From Gordonia lacunae (GTDB taxonomy: Bacteria; Actinomycetota; Actinomycetes; Mycobacteriales; Mycobacteriaceae): DNA of 64,000 nt. The stretch covers positions 1 to 64,000 of the forward strand of contig NZ_NGFO01000020.1 of NCBI RefSeq assembly GCF_002149015.1. The letters run 5' to 3'. The translations under genes and the position numbers were made by a program. The notes below the pieces were generated by a model that ran no database searches, was not told the origin of the DNA, and was given only the letters and a program-made list of their open reading frames with translations. Of the stretch, positions 18,188 through 27,603 are shown piece after piece. Each line of letters begins with the position of its first letter. The stretch's first letter is position 1.

Positions 18188-19482
18188 TGAAGCACGCTCC
18201 TGATCTCCTCCGCATCGCGACCGCGGGCAGCGTCGACGACGGTAAGTCGACGCTCGTCGGCCGGCTGCTGTACGACACGAAATCCGTTCTGGCCGACCAG
18301 ATCGACGCGGTCACGAAGGCGTCGGTGGACCGCGGTCTCGACACCCCGGACCTGTCGCTGCTCGTCGACGGATTGCGCGCCGAGCGCGAACAGGGCATCA
18401 CCATCGATGTCGCCTATCGCTACTTCGCCACGCCCGCACGCTCGTTCGTGCTCGCCGACACCCCCGGCCATGTGCAGTACACCCGCAACACCGTGTCCGG
18501 GGCCTCCACGGCGCAGCTGGTGATCCTGCTCGTCGACGCACGCACCGGCGTCGTCGCCCAGACGCGCCGCCACGCCGCGGTGATGGCCCTTCTCGGGGTG
18601 CCGCAGCTGGTGCTCGCGGTCAACAAGATCGACCTCGTCTCCGATCAGGCGTCGGTGTTCGCCGAGATCTCCGCCGAGTTCGCCGAACTCACCCGGTCGC
18701 TGGGCTGGTCGGACGAGCAGGTCACCGCGATCCCGGTCTCGGCGCTGCACGGTGACAACGTCGCGAACCGCTCGGAGACCACCGCCTTCTACGACGGTCC
18801 GACACTCATCGAACATCTCGAGACCGTGCCCAATCTCCTGGAGCGCAGCGAGGTCGGCCTGCGCTTCCCGGTGCAATACGTCATCCGCCCGCGCACGCCG
18901 GAGCACCCCGACTACCGCGGTTACGCGGGCCAGATCGCCGCCGGCCGGGTCTCCGTCGGCGACGAGGTGGTCGTCCTGCCGTCGGGGCAGCGGACCACCG
19001 TCAGCCAGATCGACACCGCCGACGGCGAATTGCCCACCGCGCACACCGGACGCAGTGTCACGATCCTGCTGGCGGACGACGTCGACATCTCTCGCGGTGA
19101 CGTGATCGCTGCCGCCGCCGATGCCCCGGAACCGCTGCAGCAGTTCACCGCAACCGTGTGCTGGCTCGCCGAGAAGCCGTTGCGTCCGGGCGCGCGCCTG
19201 CTCCTCAAGCACGGCACCAAGACCACCCAGGCGATCGTCGGCGCGCTCGATGCGCTGTTCGACGAGCAGAACCTCGCCCTGGTGGAAGCCCCGGAATCGG
19301 TGGAACTCAACCAGATCGTGCGGATCTCGGTGCAGACCGCCGAGCCGATCCCGGCCGACGACTACCAGGTCAACCGGGAGTCGGGCAGCTTCCTGCTCAT
19401 CGACCCGCAGGGCGGCAACACGCTGGCCGCGGGGCTCGTCGGCGACGCATTGGCGCCGCTGCATCTCAAAGAGCTGGTGTGA
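18187..19482 (+). CDS. cysN: Sulfate adenylyltransferase subunit 1 (GTPase)
   Basis: A 431-aa EF-Tu-like GTPase that drives APS synthesis. G1 GSVDDGKSTL (residues 14-23), G2 region REQGITIDVAYR, G3 DTPGH and G4 NKID are intact, and two beta-barrel domains follow. It ends without the APS-kinase (CysC) domain that is fused in the M. tuberculosis CysNC, so PAPS would need a kinase encoded elsewhere. That fits a route from APS through CysH to sulfite. One-nucleotide overlap with cysD. Confidence 0.95.
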   Translation: MKHAPDLLRIATAGSVDDGKSTLVGRLLYDTKSVLADQIDAVTKASVDRGLDTPDLSLLVDGLRAEREQGITIDVAYRYFATPARSFVLADTPGHVQYTRNTVSGASTAQLVILLVDARTGVVAQTRRHAAVMALLGVPQLVLAVNKIDLVSDQASVFAEISAEFAELTRSLGWSDEQVTAIPVSALHGDNVANRSETTAFYDGPTLIEHLETVPNLLERSEVGLRFPVQYVIRPRTPEHPDYRGYAGQIAAGRVSVGDEVVVLPSGQRTTVSQIDTADGELPTAHTGRSVTILLADDVDISRGDVIAAAADAPEPLQQFTATVCWLAEKPLRPGARLLLKHGTKTTQAIVGALDALFDEQNLALVEAPESVELNQIVRISVQTAEPIPADDYQVNRESGSFLLIDPQGGNTLAAGLVGDALAPLHLKELV

Positions 19483-20216
19483 CACCGACTCTCGTCCTCG
19501 CAGCGCACGGCAGTCGCGATCCGCGCTTCGGCGCGACCGCGCGCCGTGTGCGCGACGCCGTCGCCTCGACCCTGCCCGGGGTCGACGTGGTGCTGTCCTA
19601 CCTCGACCTCGACGAGCCACTGGTCGGCGATGTTCTCGCAGAGTTCGACGGATCGGTTGCGCACCACGTCGGTCCGGTGGTCGTACCGATGCTGCTGTCG
19701 GCGGGATACCACCACAAGATCGACCTGCCGTCGATCATCGCGTCACGCTGTCCGACGGCCCGACAGACCGACGTCATGGGCACCCGGTCGCTGACAGGCG
19801 CCCTGGCCGATCGTCTGGTGGAGGCCGGTCTGGGACCGCGTGACGGTGTCGTCTTGTCCGCCGTCGGCTCCTCCGACCCGGCTGCCGATCGATCGGTGCG
19901 CCTGCGCGCGATCGAACTCTCGACACGACTGCACCGGCCGGTGGAAGTGGTCTTCGCGACCAAGCTGGGCCCGGGACAGCGCGCGGTGGCCACGGCTGTG
20001 CGCCGGTTGCGCGCCGGCGGCGCCGACCGGATCGCCCTCAGTCCGTACTTCCTGTCGGCCGGGCTGCTCACCGAGCGGGTCGAGTCGGCACTCGACACCC
20101 TGGTCGACGACTCGCTCGTCGCAGGCCCCCTCGGCACTCACCCGGACGTCGTCGAGGCGATCGGCTCGCTCTACCGCGCGGCCCTCGACCGGCGCGCGGT
20201 GACCGCCGGACACTGA
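19479..20216 (+). CDS. Sirohydrochlorin chelatase (CbiX/SirB-like)
   Basis: A 245-aa CbiX-fold chelatase, homologous by position and sequence to mycobacterial Che1 (Rv2393). Two CbiX-type halves are apparent, opening with VLAAHGSRDPRFGATAR (metal-binding His in AAHGS) and PMLLSAGYHHKIDL. It probably inserts Fe2+ into sirohydrochlorin to make siroheme for SirA, the first gene of the same operon. GTG overlaps the cysN stop (GTGA). Co/Ni specificity cannot be excluded from sequence. Confidence 0.87.
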   Translation: MTPTLVLAAHGSRDPRFGATARRVRDAVASTLPGVDVVLSYLDLDEPLVGDVLAEFDGSVAHHVGPVVVPMLLSAGYHHKIDLPSIIASRCPTARQTDVMGTRSLTGALADRLVEAGLGPRDGVVLSAVGSSDPAADRSVRLRAIELSTRLHRPVEVVFATKLGPGQRAVATAVRRLRAGGADRIALSPYFLSAGLLTERVESALDTLVDDSLVAGPLGTHPDVVEAIGSLYRAALDRRAVTAGH

Positions 20217-20281
20217 ACCGTCCGCTCGCGGAGGACATACGGGAACGTTCGTCTGCTCCCCGATCCGATAGAACAACGCCC

Positions 20282-20640
20282 CTGAGACTCACTGGTCCGC
20301 TCTGCTCCCTGAGGCGCGCCCGGAGCTTGCGGACGGCGCGTCACGAAGAGTCTGGCGACCGAGGTTGCGGAGACCCTTCGTGACGCTCGCAAGCTCGCTC
20401 CTCAGGGATCGAGGGTGTGACGCTCGCAAGCTCGCTCCTCAGGGATCGAGGGTGTGACGCTCGTAAGCTCGCTCCTCAGGGAGCATCGAATTCGGCGCGC
20501 CGTGAGCTGCAGCGGTTCTTCGTAGTCCACGACCGCCGCCAGCCGCGGTCACTGCAGGCGCGAGGAGCGAGAGTACCGACCCCGCTCCCTGAGGAGGCCC
20601 GGAGCCTGCGGAGGGCCGTCACGAAGGGTCGCCGAACACG
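20282..20640. repeat. Intergenic repeat cluster 2 (37-bp tandem array plus inverted repeat)
   Basis: Non-coding gap of about 450 bp after the sulfate operon. Copies of the CTCC-CTGA-GGAG hairpin occur throughout; three 37-bp units (TGACGCTCGCAAGCTCGCTC core) start at 20381, 20418 and 20455. GTCACGAAGAGTC (20340-20352) faces GACCCTTCGTGAC (20372-20384) with one mismatch. A segment TTCGTAGTCCACGAC near 20519 recurs near 63272. The right edge again reads GTCACGAAGGGTC (about 20618-20630). Confidence 0.8.
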
Positions 20641-20672
20641 CCGATCAACCGGTGACGACCAGCCTGTGACAC

Positions 20673-20759
20673 TCAGCCCGTGATGAGCCAGGCGATCACG
20701 ACGAGGATCAGCAACGCCAGCAGGGCGAAGGTCACCGGCGAACGCAGTATCTTCTTCAC
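20673..20759 (-). CDS. Small membrane protein (28 aa)
   Basis: A 28-codon ORF beginning VKKILRSPVTFALLALLILV and ending in VIAWLITG. Its GTG overlaps the stop of the 66-aa gene upstream (GTGA), the coupling style used by the confirmed genes here. It is two Lys and one Arg followed by a single hydrophobic helix, so inner-membrane insertion is expected. Too short for homology; support is the overlap, charge asymmetry and helix. Confidence 0.5.
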   Translation of the reverse strand: MKKILRSPVTFALLALLILVVIAWLITG

Positions 20760-20956
20760 AATCCGGTCCCGTCGTCGTCGGCGAAGCGGCGGCGGTCGAC
20801 CAGGGTGGCAGCGGCGTCGACCAGCAGGCTGAGCACATAGGCGATGAGGATCGCCACCGGGATGACGACGGCGACCGTCACGAGCAGCTGGGGCACGAAG
20901 GACAGGCCCGTGAGCCACTCCTCCACGCTGTCCCACCAGGCGAAGAACGCCGACAC
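20756..20956 (-). CDS. Small membrane protein (66 aa, Rv2401A-like position)
   Basis: A 66-aa protein starting at GTG 20956: amphipathic N-terminus (FFAWWDSVEEWLTG), one long hydrophobic helix (LLVTVAVVIPVAILIAYVLS) and a charged tail (VDRRRFADDDGTGL). It lies divergent to the trehalase-like gene; M. tuberculosis has a small membrane protein, Rv2401A, beside Rv2402 in the same relation. A longer open frame upstream passes through the trehalase start and is rejected. Function unknown. Confidence 0.62.
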   Translation of the reverse strand: MSAFFAWWDSVEEWLTGLSFVPQLLVTVAVVIPVAILIAYVLSLLVDAAATLVDRRRFADDDGTGL

Positions 20957-21104
20957 CTCATCACCCCGTCCTTCGAGTACACATGGCGCGAACAGCAGTG
21001 CGCCTGTCCGCGGGCCTGCGATTCCAGGGTCCGTGATCACTGCCACCGCCCGGCTGCCGTGAGCCGAGTGGCGTCGGCGAACGCCCGTCGCAATGATAGA
21101 ACCC

Positions 21105-23123
21105 ATGTCTGTCGCAGATGACTCCACCGTAACGTCCCTGCCGACCGCGTCGCCGCGGGCATCCGGCACTGCGGCCGACGCCTCTCCGACCCCGACGCCG
21201 ACTCCGACTCCGGCTCCGACGCCGACGCACATGAGCGCGTTCCCGCCCATCGGCGACTACGCGTTCCTCTCCGACACCGAGACGAACTGTCTCATCGCCC
21301 GCAACGGCTCGGTGGAGTGGATGTGTGTGCCCCGTCCCGATTCGCCGAGCGTCTTCGGTGCCATCCTCGACCGCAGCGCAGGTCACTTCCGCCTCGCGCC
21401 CTACGGGGTGAACGTCCCGGTGGATCGGCGCTATCTGCCGGGCAGCCTGATGGTCGAGACCACCTGGCAGACCGACACCGGCTGGATCATCATCCGCGAC
21501 GCCTTGGTGATGGGTCCGTGGCACGACAACGAACGCCGTTCGAAGACGCACCGCCGGACGCCGACCGATTGGGACGCCGAGCACATCCTGCTGCGCACCG
21601 TGCGCTGCGTGTCCGGCACCGTCGAACTACACATGAGTTGTGAACCCGCCTTCGACTACCACCGCGGGACGACGAAATGGGAGTACTCGGGCCCGGCCTA
21701 CGGCGAAGCGATCGCGAACGCCAAGGACATCGACGCCGACACGCCCACCCTGAAACTCACCACGGACCTCCGTCTGGGTCTGGAGGGTCGCGAAGCGCGG
21801 GCACGCACCCGGCTCGTCGAAGGCGACAACCGCTTCGTCGCACTCAGCTGGTCACGGCAGCCGGCACCACAGAACTTCGAGGAAGCCGCCCAGAAGATGT
21901 GGGCGACGAGCGAGTCCTGGCGTCAGTGGATCAACATCGGCAGCTTCCCTGATCACCCGTGGCGCTCCCATCTGCAGCGTTCGGCCCTCACACTGAAGGG
22001 ACTCACCTACTCCCCGACCGGCGCGCTGCTCGCCGCCGCGACCACGTCGCTGCCGGAAACGCCTCAGGGCGAACGGAACTGGGACTACCGCTATGCGTGG
22101 GTGCGCGACTCGACCTTCGCTCTGTGGGGCCTGTACACGCTCGGCCTCGACCGGGAGGCCGACGACTTCTTCTCGTTCATCGCCGATGTCTCGGGCATCA
22201 CCAACGGGGAACGCCATCCGCTACAGGTGATGTACGGCGTCGGTGGCGAGCGCACGCTCGAAGAGGAAGAGCTGACGCATCTCTCCGGGTACGACGGCGC
22301 TCGGCCGGTCCGCATCGGCAACGGCGCGTATAACCAGGCGCAGCACGATATCTGGGGCACGATGCTCGACTCGGTGTACCTCAACATCAAGTCACACGAG
22401 GCGGTGCCGGAGACCCTGTGGCCGGTGTTGAAGGCCCAGGTCGAGGAGGCCATCAAGCACTGGAGGGAACCCGATCGCGGGATCTGGGAGGTCCGTGGGG
22501 AGCCGCAGCACTTCACGTCGTCGAAGGTGATGTGCTGGGTCGCGCTCGACCGCGGCTCGCGTCTGGCGACCATGCACGGCGAGCAGGCCCATGCAAGTAA
22601 GTGGGCGGCCATCGCGGAGGAGATCAGGGCCGACGTCCTCGCCCACGGGGTCAACGAGCGCGGGGTGTTCACCCAGCGCTACGGCGACGACGCGCTCGAC
22701 GCCTCGTTGCTGCTCGTCCCGCTGCTGCGGTTCCTGCCGCCGGACGACCACCGGGTGCGCGCAACGGTTCTCGCGATCGCCGACGAGCTCACCGAGAACG
22801 AACTGGTGCTGCGCTACCGGGTCGAAGAGACCGACGACGGCCTCAGCGGGGAGGAGGGCACATTCACGATCTGTTCGTTCTGGCTGGTGTCGGCTCTGGT
22901 CGAGATCGGTGAACTCCCACGGGCGAAGACCCTGTGCGAGCGCCTGCTCTCCTACTCGAGCCCGCTGAAGTTGTACGCGGAGGAGATCGACGCCAAGACC
23001 GGACAGCACCTCGGCAACTTCCCCCAGGCGTTCACCCACCTCGCACTGATCAACGCGGTGATGCACGTGATCCGGGCCGAGGAGGCCGCCCATCAGGCCA
23101 CCTTCCAGCCGGCGAACCACTGA
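21105..23123 (+). CDS. Glycoside hydrolase family 15 protein (trehalase/glucoamylase-like)
   Basis: A 672-aa cytosolic GH15 enzyme resembling mycobacterial Rv2402, which has reported trehalase activity, so trehalose to two glucose is the likely reaction. The domain opens at FPPIGDYAFLSDTETNCLIA and includes the (alpha/alpha)6-barrel core with NWDYRYAWVRDSTFALWGL and the C-terminal GTFTICSFWLVSALVEIGE. The first roughly 42 residues form a Thr-Pro-rich linker encoded by a hexanucleotide-like repeat (about 21187-21228). Start choice is uncertain: ATG 21093, 21105 or 21231 (MSAFPP, directly before the domain). Confidence 0.86.
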   Translation: MSVADDSTVTSLPTASPRASGTAADASPTPTPTPTPAPTPTHMSAFPPIGDYAFLSDTETNCLIARNGSVEWMCVPRPDSPSVFGAILDRSAGHFRLAPYGVNVPVDRRYLPGSLMVETTWQTDTGWIIIRDALVMGPWHDNERRSKTHRRTPTDWDAEHILLRTVRCVSGTVELHMSCEPAFDYHRGTTKWEYSGPAYGEAIANAKDIDADTPTLKLTTDLRLGLEGREARARTRLVEGDNRFVALSWSRQPAPQNFEEAAQKMWATSESWRQWINIGSFPDHPWRSHLQRSALTLKGLTYSPTGALLAAATTSLPETPQGERNWDYRYAWVRDSTFALWGLYTLGLDREADDFFSFIADVSGITNGERHPLQVMYGVGGERTLEEEELTHLSGYDGARPVRIGNGAYNQAQHDIWGTMLDSVYLNIKSHEAVPETLWPVLKAQVEEAIKHWREPDRGIWEVRGEPQHFTSSKVMCWVALDRGSRLATMHGEQAHASKWAAIAEEIRADVLAHGVNERGVFTQRYGDDALDASLLLVPLLRFLPPDDHRVRATVLAIADELTENELVLRYRVEETDDGLSGEEGTFTICSFWLVSALVEIGELPRAKTLCERLLSYSSPLKLYAEEIDAKTGQHLGNFPQAFTHLALINAVMHVIRAEEAAHQATFQPANH

Positions 23124-23144
23124 GCGCGATCAGCGCGCCCGGAC

Positions 23145-24140
23145 CTAGACCTCGTTCAGCGCAGGAACCTTGGTCGCCCGCGCGTAGACGGTCTCACCGG
23201 CCTGCAGGCCGAGCGCATTCTGGTCCCCGCGGGTGATCTGGGCCGCGAACTCCTCACCGGACGCCGTCGCGATGAGTTCCACACGGGTTTCGAAACCGAG
23301 ATTGACCACACGCTGGACGGTCGCTTTGAGCACGCCGACGTCGAGCGACGCGTCGGGGGCCGGCGACGCCATCTCCGGGGTTCGTCCGATCCGGATGTCG
23401 TGGGGCCGAACGAGTTCGCCGTTCAGACGAACCGTCGATCCGAGGAACGAGGCCACGAACTCGTTGACCGGGTGATCATAGAGCGTATCGGGCGTGCCGA
23501 CCTGCTCGATGCGTCCCTTGTTGAGAATGGCGATCCGGTCGCTCACGTCGAGCGCCTCCTGCTGGTCGTGCGTGACCAGAACCGTGGTGACGTGGACTTC
23601 CTCGTGCAGTCGCCGAAGCCAGCGACGCAACTCGTCGCGCACCTTCGCGTCCAGGGCACCGAACGGCTCGTCCAACAGCAAGACCTTGGGGTCGACGGCG
23701 AGTGCTCGAGCCAACGCCATACGCTGCCGCTGGCCACCGGACAGCTGCGCGGGGAACCGCTTCTGGAAGACGGACAGTCCGACCACGTCGAGCAGCTGGT
23801 CGACCTTGGCGTCGATTTCCTTCTTGGGCCGCTTTCGGATCTTGAGACCGAAGGCGATGTTGTCGCGCACGGTGAGGTGCTTGAACGCGGCATAGTGCTG
23901 GAAGACGAAACCGATGTCGCGCTTTTGCGGCGACTGTCGGGACACGTCGTTGTCATCGATCACCACGGTGCCCGAGTCCAGTGTGTCCAGCCCGGCGATT
24001 GCCCGCAGGAGGGTCGACTTACCCGAGCCCGAGGGACCCAGCAGCGAGGTCAGCTGGCCATCGGGGATGTCGATGGAGACGTTGTCGAGTGCAGCGAAGT
24101 CGCCGTAGCGCTTGTTCGCACCGATTACCTGGATGGACAT
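23145..24140 (-). CDS. cysA: Sulfate/thiosulfate ABC transporter ATP-binding protein
   Basis: A 331-aa ABC ATPase powering sulfate import. Walker [10 protein letters not shown] (35-43), signature [15 protein letters not shown], Walker [12 protein letters not shown], and the H-loop VTHDQ are all present, with a C-terminal TOBE-like domain. ATG 24140 begins one nucleotide after the cysW stop. Last gene of subI-cysT-cysW-cysA; converges on the trehalase-like gene with a 21-nt gap. Confidence 0.94.
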   Translation of the reverse strand: MSIQVIGANKRYGDFAALDNVSIDIPDGQLTSLLGPSGSGKSTLLRAIAGLDTLDSGTVVIDDNDVSRQSPQKRDIGFVFQHYAAFKHLTVRDNIAFGLKIRKRPKKEIDAKVDQLLDVVGLSVFQKRFPAQLSGGQRQRMALARALAVDPKVLLLDEPFGALDAKVRDELRRWLRRLHEEVHVTTVLVTHDQQEALDVSDRIAILNKGRIEQVGTPDTLYDHPVNEFVASFLGSTVRLNGELVRPHDIRIGRTPEMASPAPDASLDVGVLKATVQRVVNLGFETRVELIATASGEEFAAQITRGDQNALGLQAGETVYARATKVPALNEV

Positions 24141-24141
24141 G

Positions 24142-25080
24142 TCACACGCCTTCCTTGTTCTGCGCGTACTCGTGGACGAGTTGCTTGGCATCGACGGGTG
24201 CGGGCCCGTGCGGTGGAGTGAGGTCGACCTCGGTGAGCTCGACGCTTCCCGGGCCGGATTCACTCGCATCGGCGAGACGGGACTTGGCGCGCCGTTCGAT
24301 CAGGGACATTGCCACCAGCACCAGAATGGCGACGAACATCAGCAGGGTTGCCGCCGCGTAAGCACCGAATTCGTTGTAGTCGTCGGTGTAGCGGGAGTTG
24401 ACCAGCAGCGTGAGGGTCTGGGAAACACCGGGATAGTTCGACGACACCATGATCACCGCGCCGTATTCGCCGAGCGCTCGAGCAACTGTCAGGACGATGC
24501 CGTACGTGAGCCCCCAGCGAATCGCCGGGAGCGTGACCCGCCAGAAGACCTGCCACGCGCTGGCACCCAGTGTCGCAGCGGCTTCCTCCTGCTCGGTTCC
24601 GATCTCGCGCAGGACCGGTTCGACCTCGCGAGCGACGAACGGGAGGGTGACGAACAGCGTCGCCAGGACCAGTCCGGGGAAGCCGAAGATGATTCGGAAG
24701 CCGAGGCTCTCGATGCCGCCGAACCAGCCGCCGTACCCCCACAGCAGGATCAAGGCGACACCGGCGACCACCGGCGACACCGCGAACGGCAGGTCCACAA
24801 CTGCTTGGAGTGCCCCCTTGCCGGGGAATCGACCACGGGCCAGGGCGAGTGCGGTGAGCACGCCGAAGATCACGTTGAGCGGCACGACGATGGCGACGAT
24901 CAACAGGCTGAGTTGCAGCGCCGAGATGGCCGCCGGAGTGGTGATCCATTCCCAGAACTGGACGATGCCGTGCTCGAAGGAACGATAGAAGATGGTGCCG
25001 ACCGGGACCAGCAGCAGGACGAACAGGTAGACGAGGGCGACAGTGCGCAGCCCGTACTTGGTCAGTGGCGACACCTTCAT
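24142..25080 (-). CDS. cysW: Sulfate ABC transporter permease CysW
   Basis: A 312-aa permease with six predicted helices and the EAA loop [20 protein letters not shown] that contacts CysA. The C-terminal 45 residues are hydrophilic and Pro/Glu-rich. ATG 25080 overlaps the cysT stop (ATGA). Pairs with CysT to form the sulfate channel. Confidence 0.93.
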   Translation of the reverse strand: MKVSPLTKYGLRTVALVYLFVLLLVPVGTIFYRSFEHGIVQFWEWITTPAAISALQLSLLIVAIVVPLNVIFGVLTALALARGRFPGKGALQAVVDLPFAVSPVVAGVALILLWGYGGWFGGIESLGFRIIFGFPGLVLATLFVTLPFVAREVEPVLREIGTEQEEAAATLGASAWQVFWRVTLPAIRWGLTYGIVLTVARALGEYGAVIMVSSNYPGVSQTLTLLVNSRYTDDYNEFGAYAAATLLMFVAILVLVAMSLIERRAKSRLADASESGPGSVELTEVDLTPPHGPAPVDAKQLVHEYAQNKEGV

Positions 25081-25958
25081 CGGTCTGCATCCTCCCGCTG
25101 GGCCTGCCCTCGGCCGGCGATACGCAGGACGAGCAGGGTCACGAAGGCGATCACCAGCAGGACAACCGAGATCGCGGCTGCGTTCACCGGCGCGTCGATC
25201 TCGATCTGCTGCTGGATGTACTGCGACGCCACCTGGGTGTCCCCGGGGATGTTGCCGCCGATGAGCACCACCGAGCCGAACTCTCCGATGGCGCGGGTGA
25301 ACGCGAGGCCGGCGCCGGTCAGGATGGCCGGGAGCAGGGCGGGCAGGACTATCTTGCGGAAGATCGTGAGGTTGTTGGCGCCGAGCACCGCCGCAGCTTC
25401 CTCGACGTCGGCGTCGAGTTCGATCAGGACCGGTTGGACCTGTCGCACCACGAACGGCAGCGTCACGAAGGTCAGTGCGATCACCAGCGCCGGCTTGGTG
25501 GCGTTGAGTTGGATGTCGATGGGACTGTTCGGTCCGTACAGCGACAGCAACACCAGACTCGCGACAATCGTCGGCAAGGCGAACGGAAGGTCGATGATGG
25601 CGTTGACGAACCCCTTGCCGGGGAAGTCGTCTCGTACCAGCACCCACGCGATCAGGGTGCCGAACACGACGTTGATCAGTGCCGCGATCACGGACACGAG
25701 AACCGTGATCCACAACGTGTCCACGGCGGCCGGCGCTGACACCGCATCCCAGAACCCGCTCCAGCCGTCGTCGAAGGAATGCACCGTGATCGCGGCCAGC
25801 GGCAGCAGGACGATGATGCTGAGCCAGAGCCAGGTGATGCCGATGGACATCGGGCTGACGCCGGTGAAGGTCCGTGAGCGCCCCAGGAATCCGCCTGGCG
25901 GTTGGGCGTCGGGAACCTGCGAGGCGGTTCGCGTCGCCGGTGGATCGACCGCGGTCAC
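25077..25958 (-). CDS. cysT: Sulfate ABC transporter permease CysT
   Basis: A 293-aa permease, six helices after a 35-residue polar N-terminus, with the EAA loop EEAAAVLGANNLTIFRKIVL. GTG start overlaps the subI stop (GTGA). Homologous to CysW, with which it would heterodimerise. Confidence 0.93.
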   Translation of the reverse strand: MTAVDPPATRTASQVPDAQPPGGFLGRSRTFTGVSPMSIGITWLWLSIIVLLPLAAITVHSFDDGWSGFWDAVSAPAAVDTLWITVLVSVIAALINVVFGTLIAWVLVRDDFPGKGFVNAIIDLPFALPTIVASLVLLSLYGPNSPIDIQLNATKPALVIALTFVTLPFVVRQVQPVLIELDADVEEAAAVLGANNLTIFRKIVLPALLPAILTGAGLAFTRAIGEFGSVVLIGGNIPGDTQVASQYIQQQIEIDAPVNAAAISVVLLVIAFVTLLVLRIAGRGQAQREDADR

Positions 25959-27070
25959 TGTCTTCCCCCTGCGTCGTAGATCTCGGTGATGGCGCCCTTC
26001 TTTCCGAACAGGGCTTCGTCCACGGCCTTCCAGCCGGTCAGATCCTTGCCGTCATTGTCCTCGGCCGTACCCTTGCCGAGCACCTTGCCGACCTCGTCGA
26101 TCGTCCACAACTTCTCGATGTCGCCGGGGAACAGGTTCTGGGTCTCGGCGATGACCTCGGGGTCGACCGGCCGGAACCCCTGCTGTGCCCAGATTCGCTG
26201 CGCTTCCGGGGTGAACAAGAAGTCCACGAAGGACTTTGCGCCCGCCAGGTCGTCGGAGGTGTTGACCACTGCGACCGGGTTCTCGATCTTGAACGTCTGC
26301 GGTGGGATGACGTATTCGACCTGGCTGTTGGCTGCGGCCGTGGCGTTGGCCCGGTCCAGCATGATCGCCTCGTTCTCGTAGCTGATCAGCACATCGCCCT
26401 GGCCCTGCTCGAATGCCGTGGTGGCCTCGCGACCCGACTTCGGAACCACCTTGATGTGGTCACGCACCAGCTCGGCCACGTAGTCCAGGCCGGCTTCCGG
26501 GTTGACTCCACCATCACTCGCGGCGGCGAACGGCGCCAGCAGGTTCCACTTCGCCGATCCGGAGCTGCCCGGATTGGGAGTGACGACCTGGACACCGGGC
26601 TTGAGGAGGTCGGCCCAGTCATGGATGTCCTTCGGGTTGCCCTTGCGGACCACCAGAGCGACGACCGAACCGAAGGGGGTGCTCTTGTACGGCGCCTGCG
26701 CTTTCCAGTCCTTGTCGACCAGGCCGGCCTTCACCAGCCGAGTGATGTCGGGTTCCACGGAGAAATTCACCACGTCGGCGGGTACTCGACGGGCCACCTT
26801 CCGGGATTGGTCACCGGATGCTCCGTACGACGCCGAGAAGCCGATGTCCTCGCCCGCCTCGGTGGTACGGAATGCCGGGATGACCTCATCGAAACCGATC
26901 TTGGGAACGGCATAGGCGACCAGATCGAGGTGTCGCGAACCACTGGAGATGTCTGCTCCCCCGGGTTCGTCGGTCGATCCGCCACCACAGCCCGCGACGA
27001 GCACCATCGCCAGTGCCAACAGACACACCAGTACGGGGGTGCTGCGCCTCGCGGCAGGGCCAGCGCTCAC
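25955..27070 (-). CDS. subI: Sulfate-binding lipoprotein
   Basis: A 371-aa extracytoplasmic binding protein. The signal peptide ends in the lipobox LVAGC with Cys28 the lipidation site. Sulfate-family motifs follow: AYAVPKIGFDEVIPAF, YGASGDQSRKV, PNPGSSGSAKWN and the C-terminal FRPVDPEV. I start at GTG 27070 because GGAGGA lies 5 nt upstream; the longer reading begins with a TTG inside that ribosome binding site. First gene of the importer operon, so it should feed the sirA operon. Confidence 0.94.
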   Translation of the reverse strand: MSAGPAARRSTPVLVCLLALAMVLVAGCGGGSTDEPGGADISSGSRHLDLVAYAVPKIGFDEVIPAFRTTEAGEDIGFSASYGASGDQSRKVARRVPADVVNFSVEPDITRLVKAGLVDKDWKAQAPYKSTPFGSVVALVVRKGNPKDIHDWADLLKPGVQVVTPNPGSSGSAKWNLLAPFAAASDGGVNPEAGLDYVAELVRDHIKVVPKSGREATTAFEQGQGDVLISYENEAIMLDRANATAAANSQVEYVIPPQTFKIENPVAVVNTSDDLAGAKSFVDFLFTPEAQRIWAQQGFRPVDPEVIAETQNLFPGDIEKLWTIDEVGKVLGKGTAEDNDGKDLTGWKAVDEALFGKKGAITEIYDAGGRQ

Positions 27071-27603
27071 TGCTTCCTCCAAGACTCTTCTGGACCGGTC
27101 AGGACACGACTACGACCGGAGGGGACCGGAATAAGCTAGCAACCCACGGGCCTCCCGAGGCCGTGCGGCAATCCGTCGTGGACTGATACACGTCGAGTGT
27201 GTTAGCGCATCGTCAGCTTGTCCAGAACCGGAGAAAGTGGCGAAGACGAGCAACCCAGGGGTGCCGTTCGAGCGGAACCCCTCCTTCCGATCGAGGACGG
27301 CGCGGTCGGTGATCAGTAGCATCGGCCGTCATCTCTACACCACTGACCAGCGCTTTTTACGCGCCGGATGCGACCGAGCCGAGGCCTGATGTGACAGCGG
27401 CGCGGTCACCGGCACATCGGAACCCACGCCATGAGTCGGGCGGACCGGACGGCGTCATCCATACACGCGAGCGGGTGACGGTGACCGTTGACGTTGTCAC
27501 AGCTGCGCGGCCGGAGTTCAAGTCACATCAATCTGAATTCGCGGACGAGGCGGGTCCGCCCAGATGATGCGGTGGCCCTTCCCACCCGGGCGGTGTCCAG
27601 CAG
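27071..27603. other. Intergenic region between subI and the CDF transporter
   Basis: About 530 nt with no convincing gene. It should hold the subI promoter (minus strand). I searched for a sulfur leader peptide of the RRHxDL type and for the 14438 palindrome and found neither. A 70-codon minus-strand ORF (27110-27322) has no recognisable features. No clear terminator was found after the CDF gene. Confidence 0.6.

Noticed and set aside
27110..27322. Minus-strand ORF upstream of subI as a sulfur leader peptide
   Set aside because: It lacks the RRHxDL...C pattern and a ribosome binding site.
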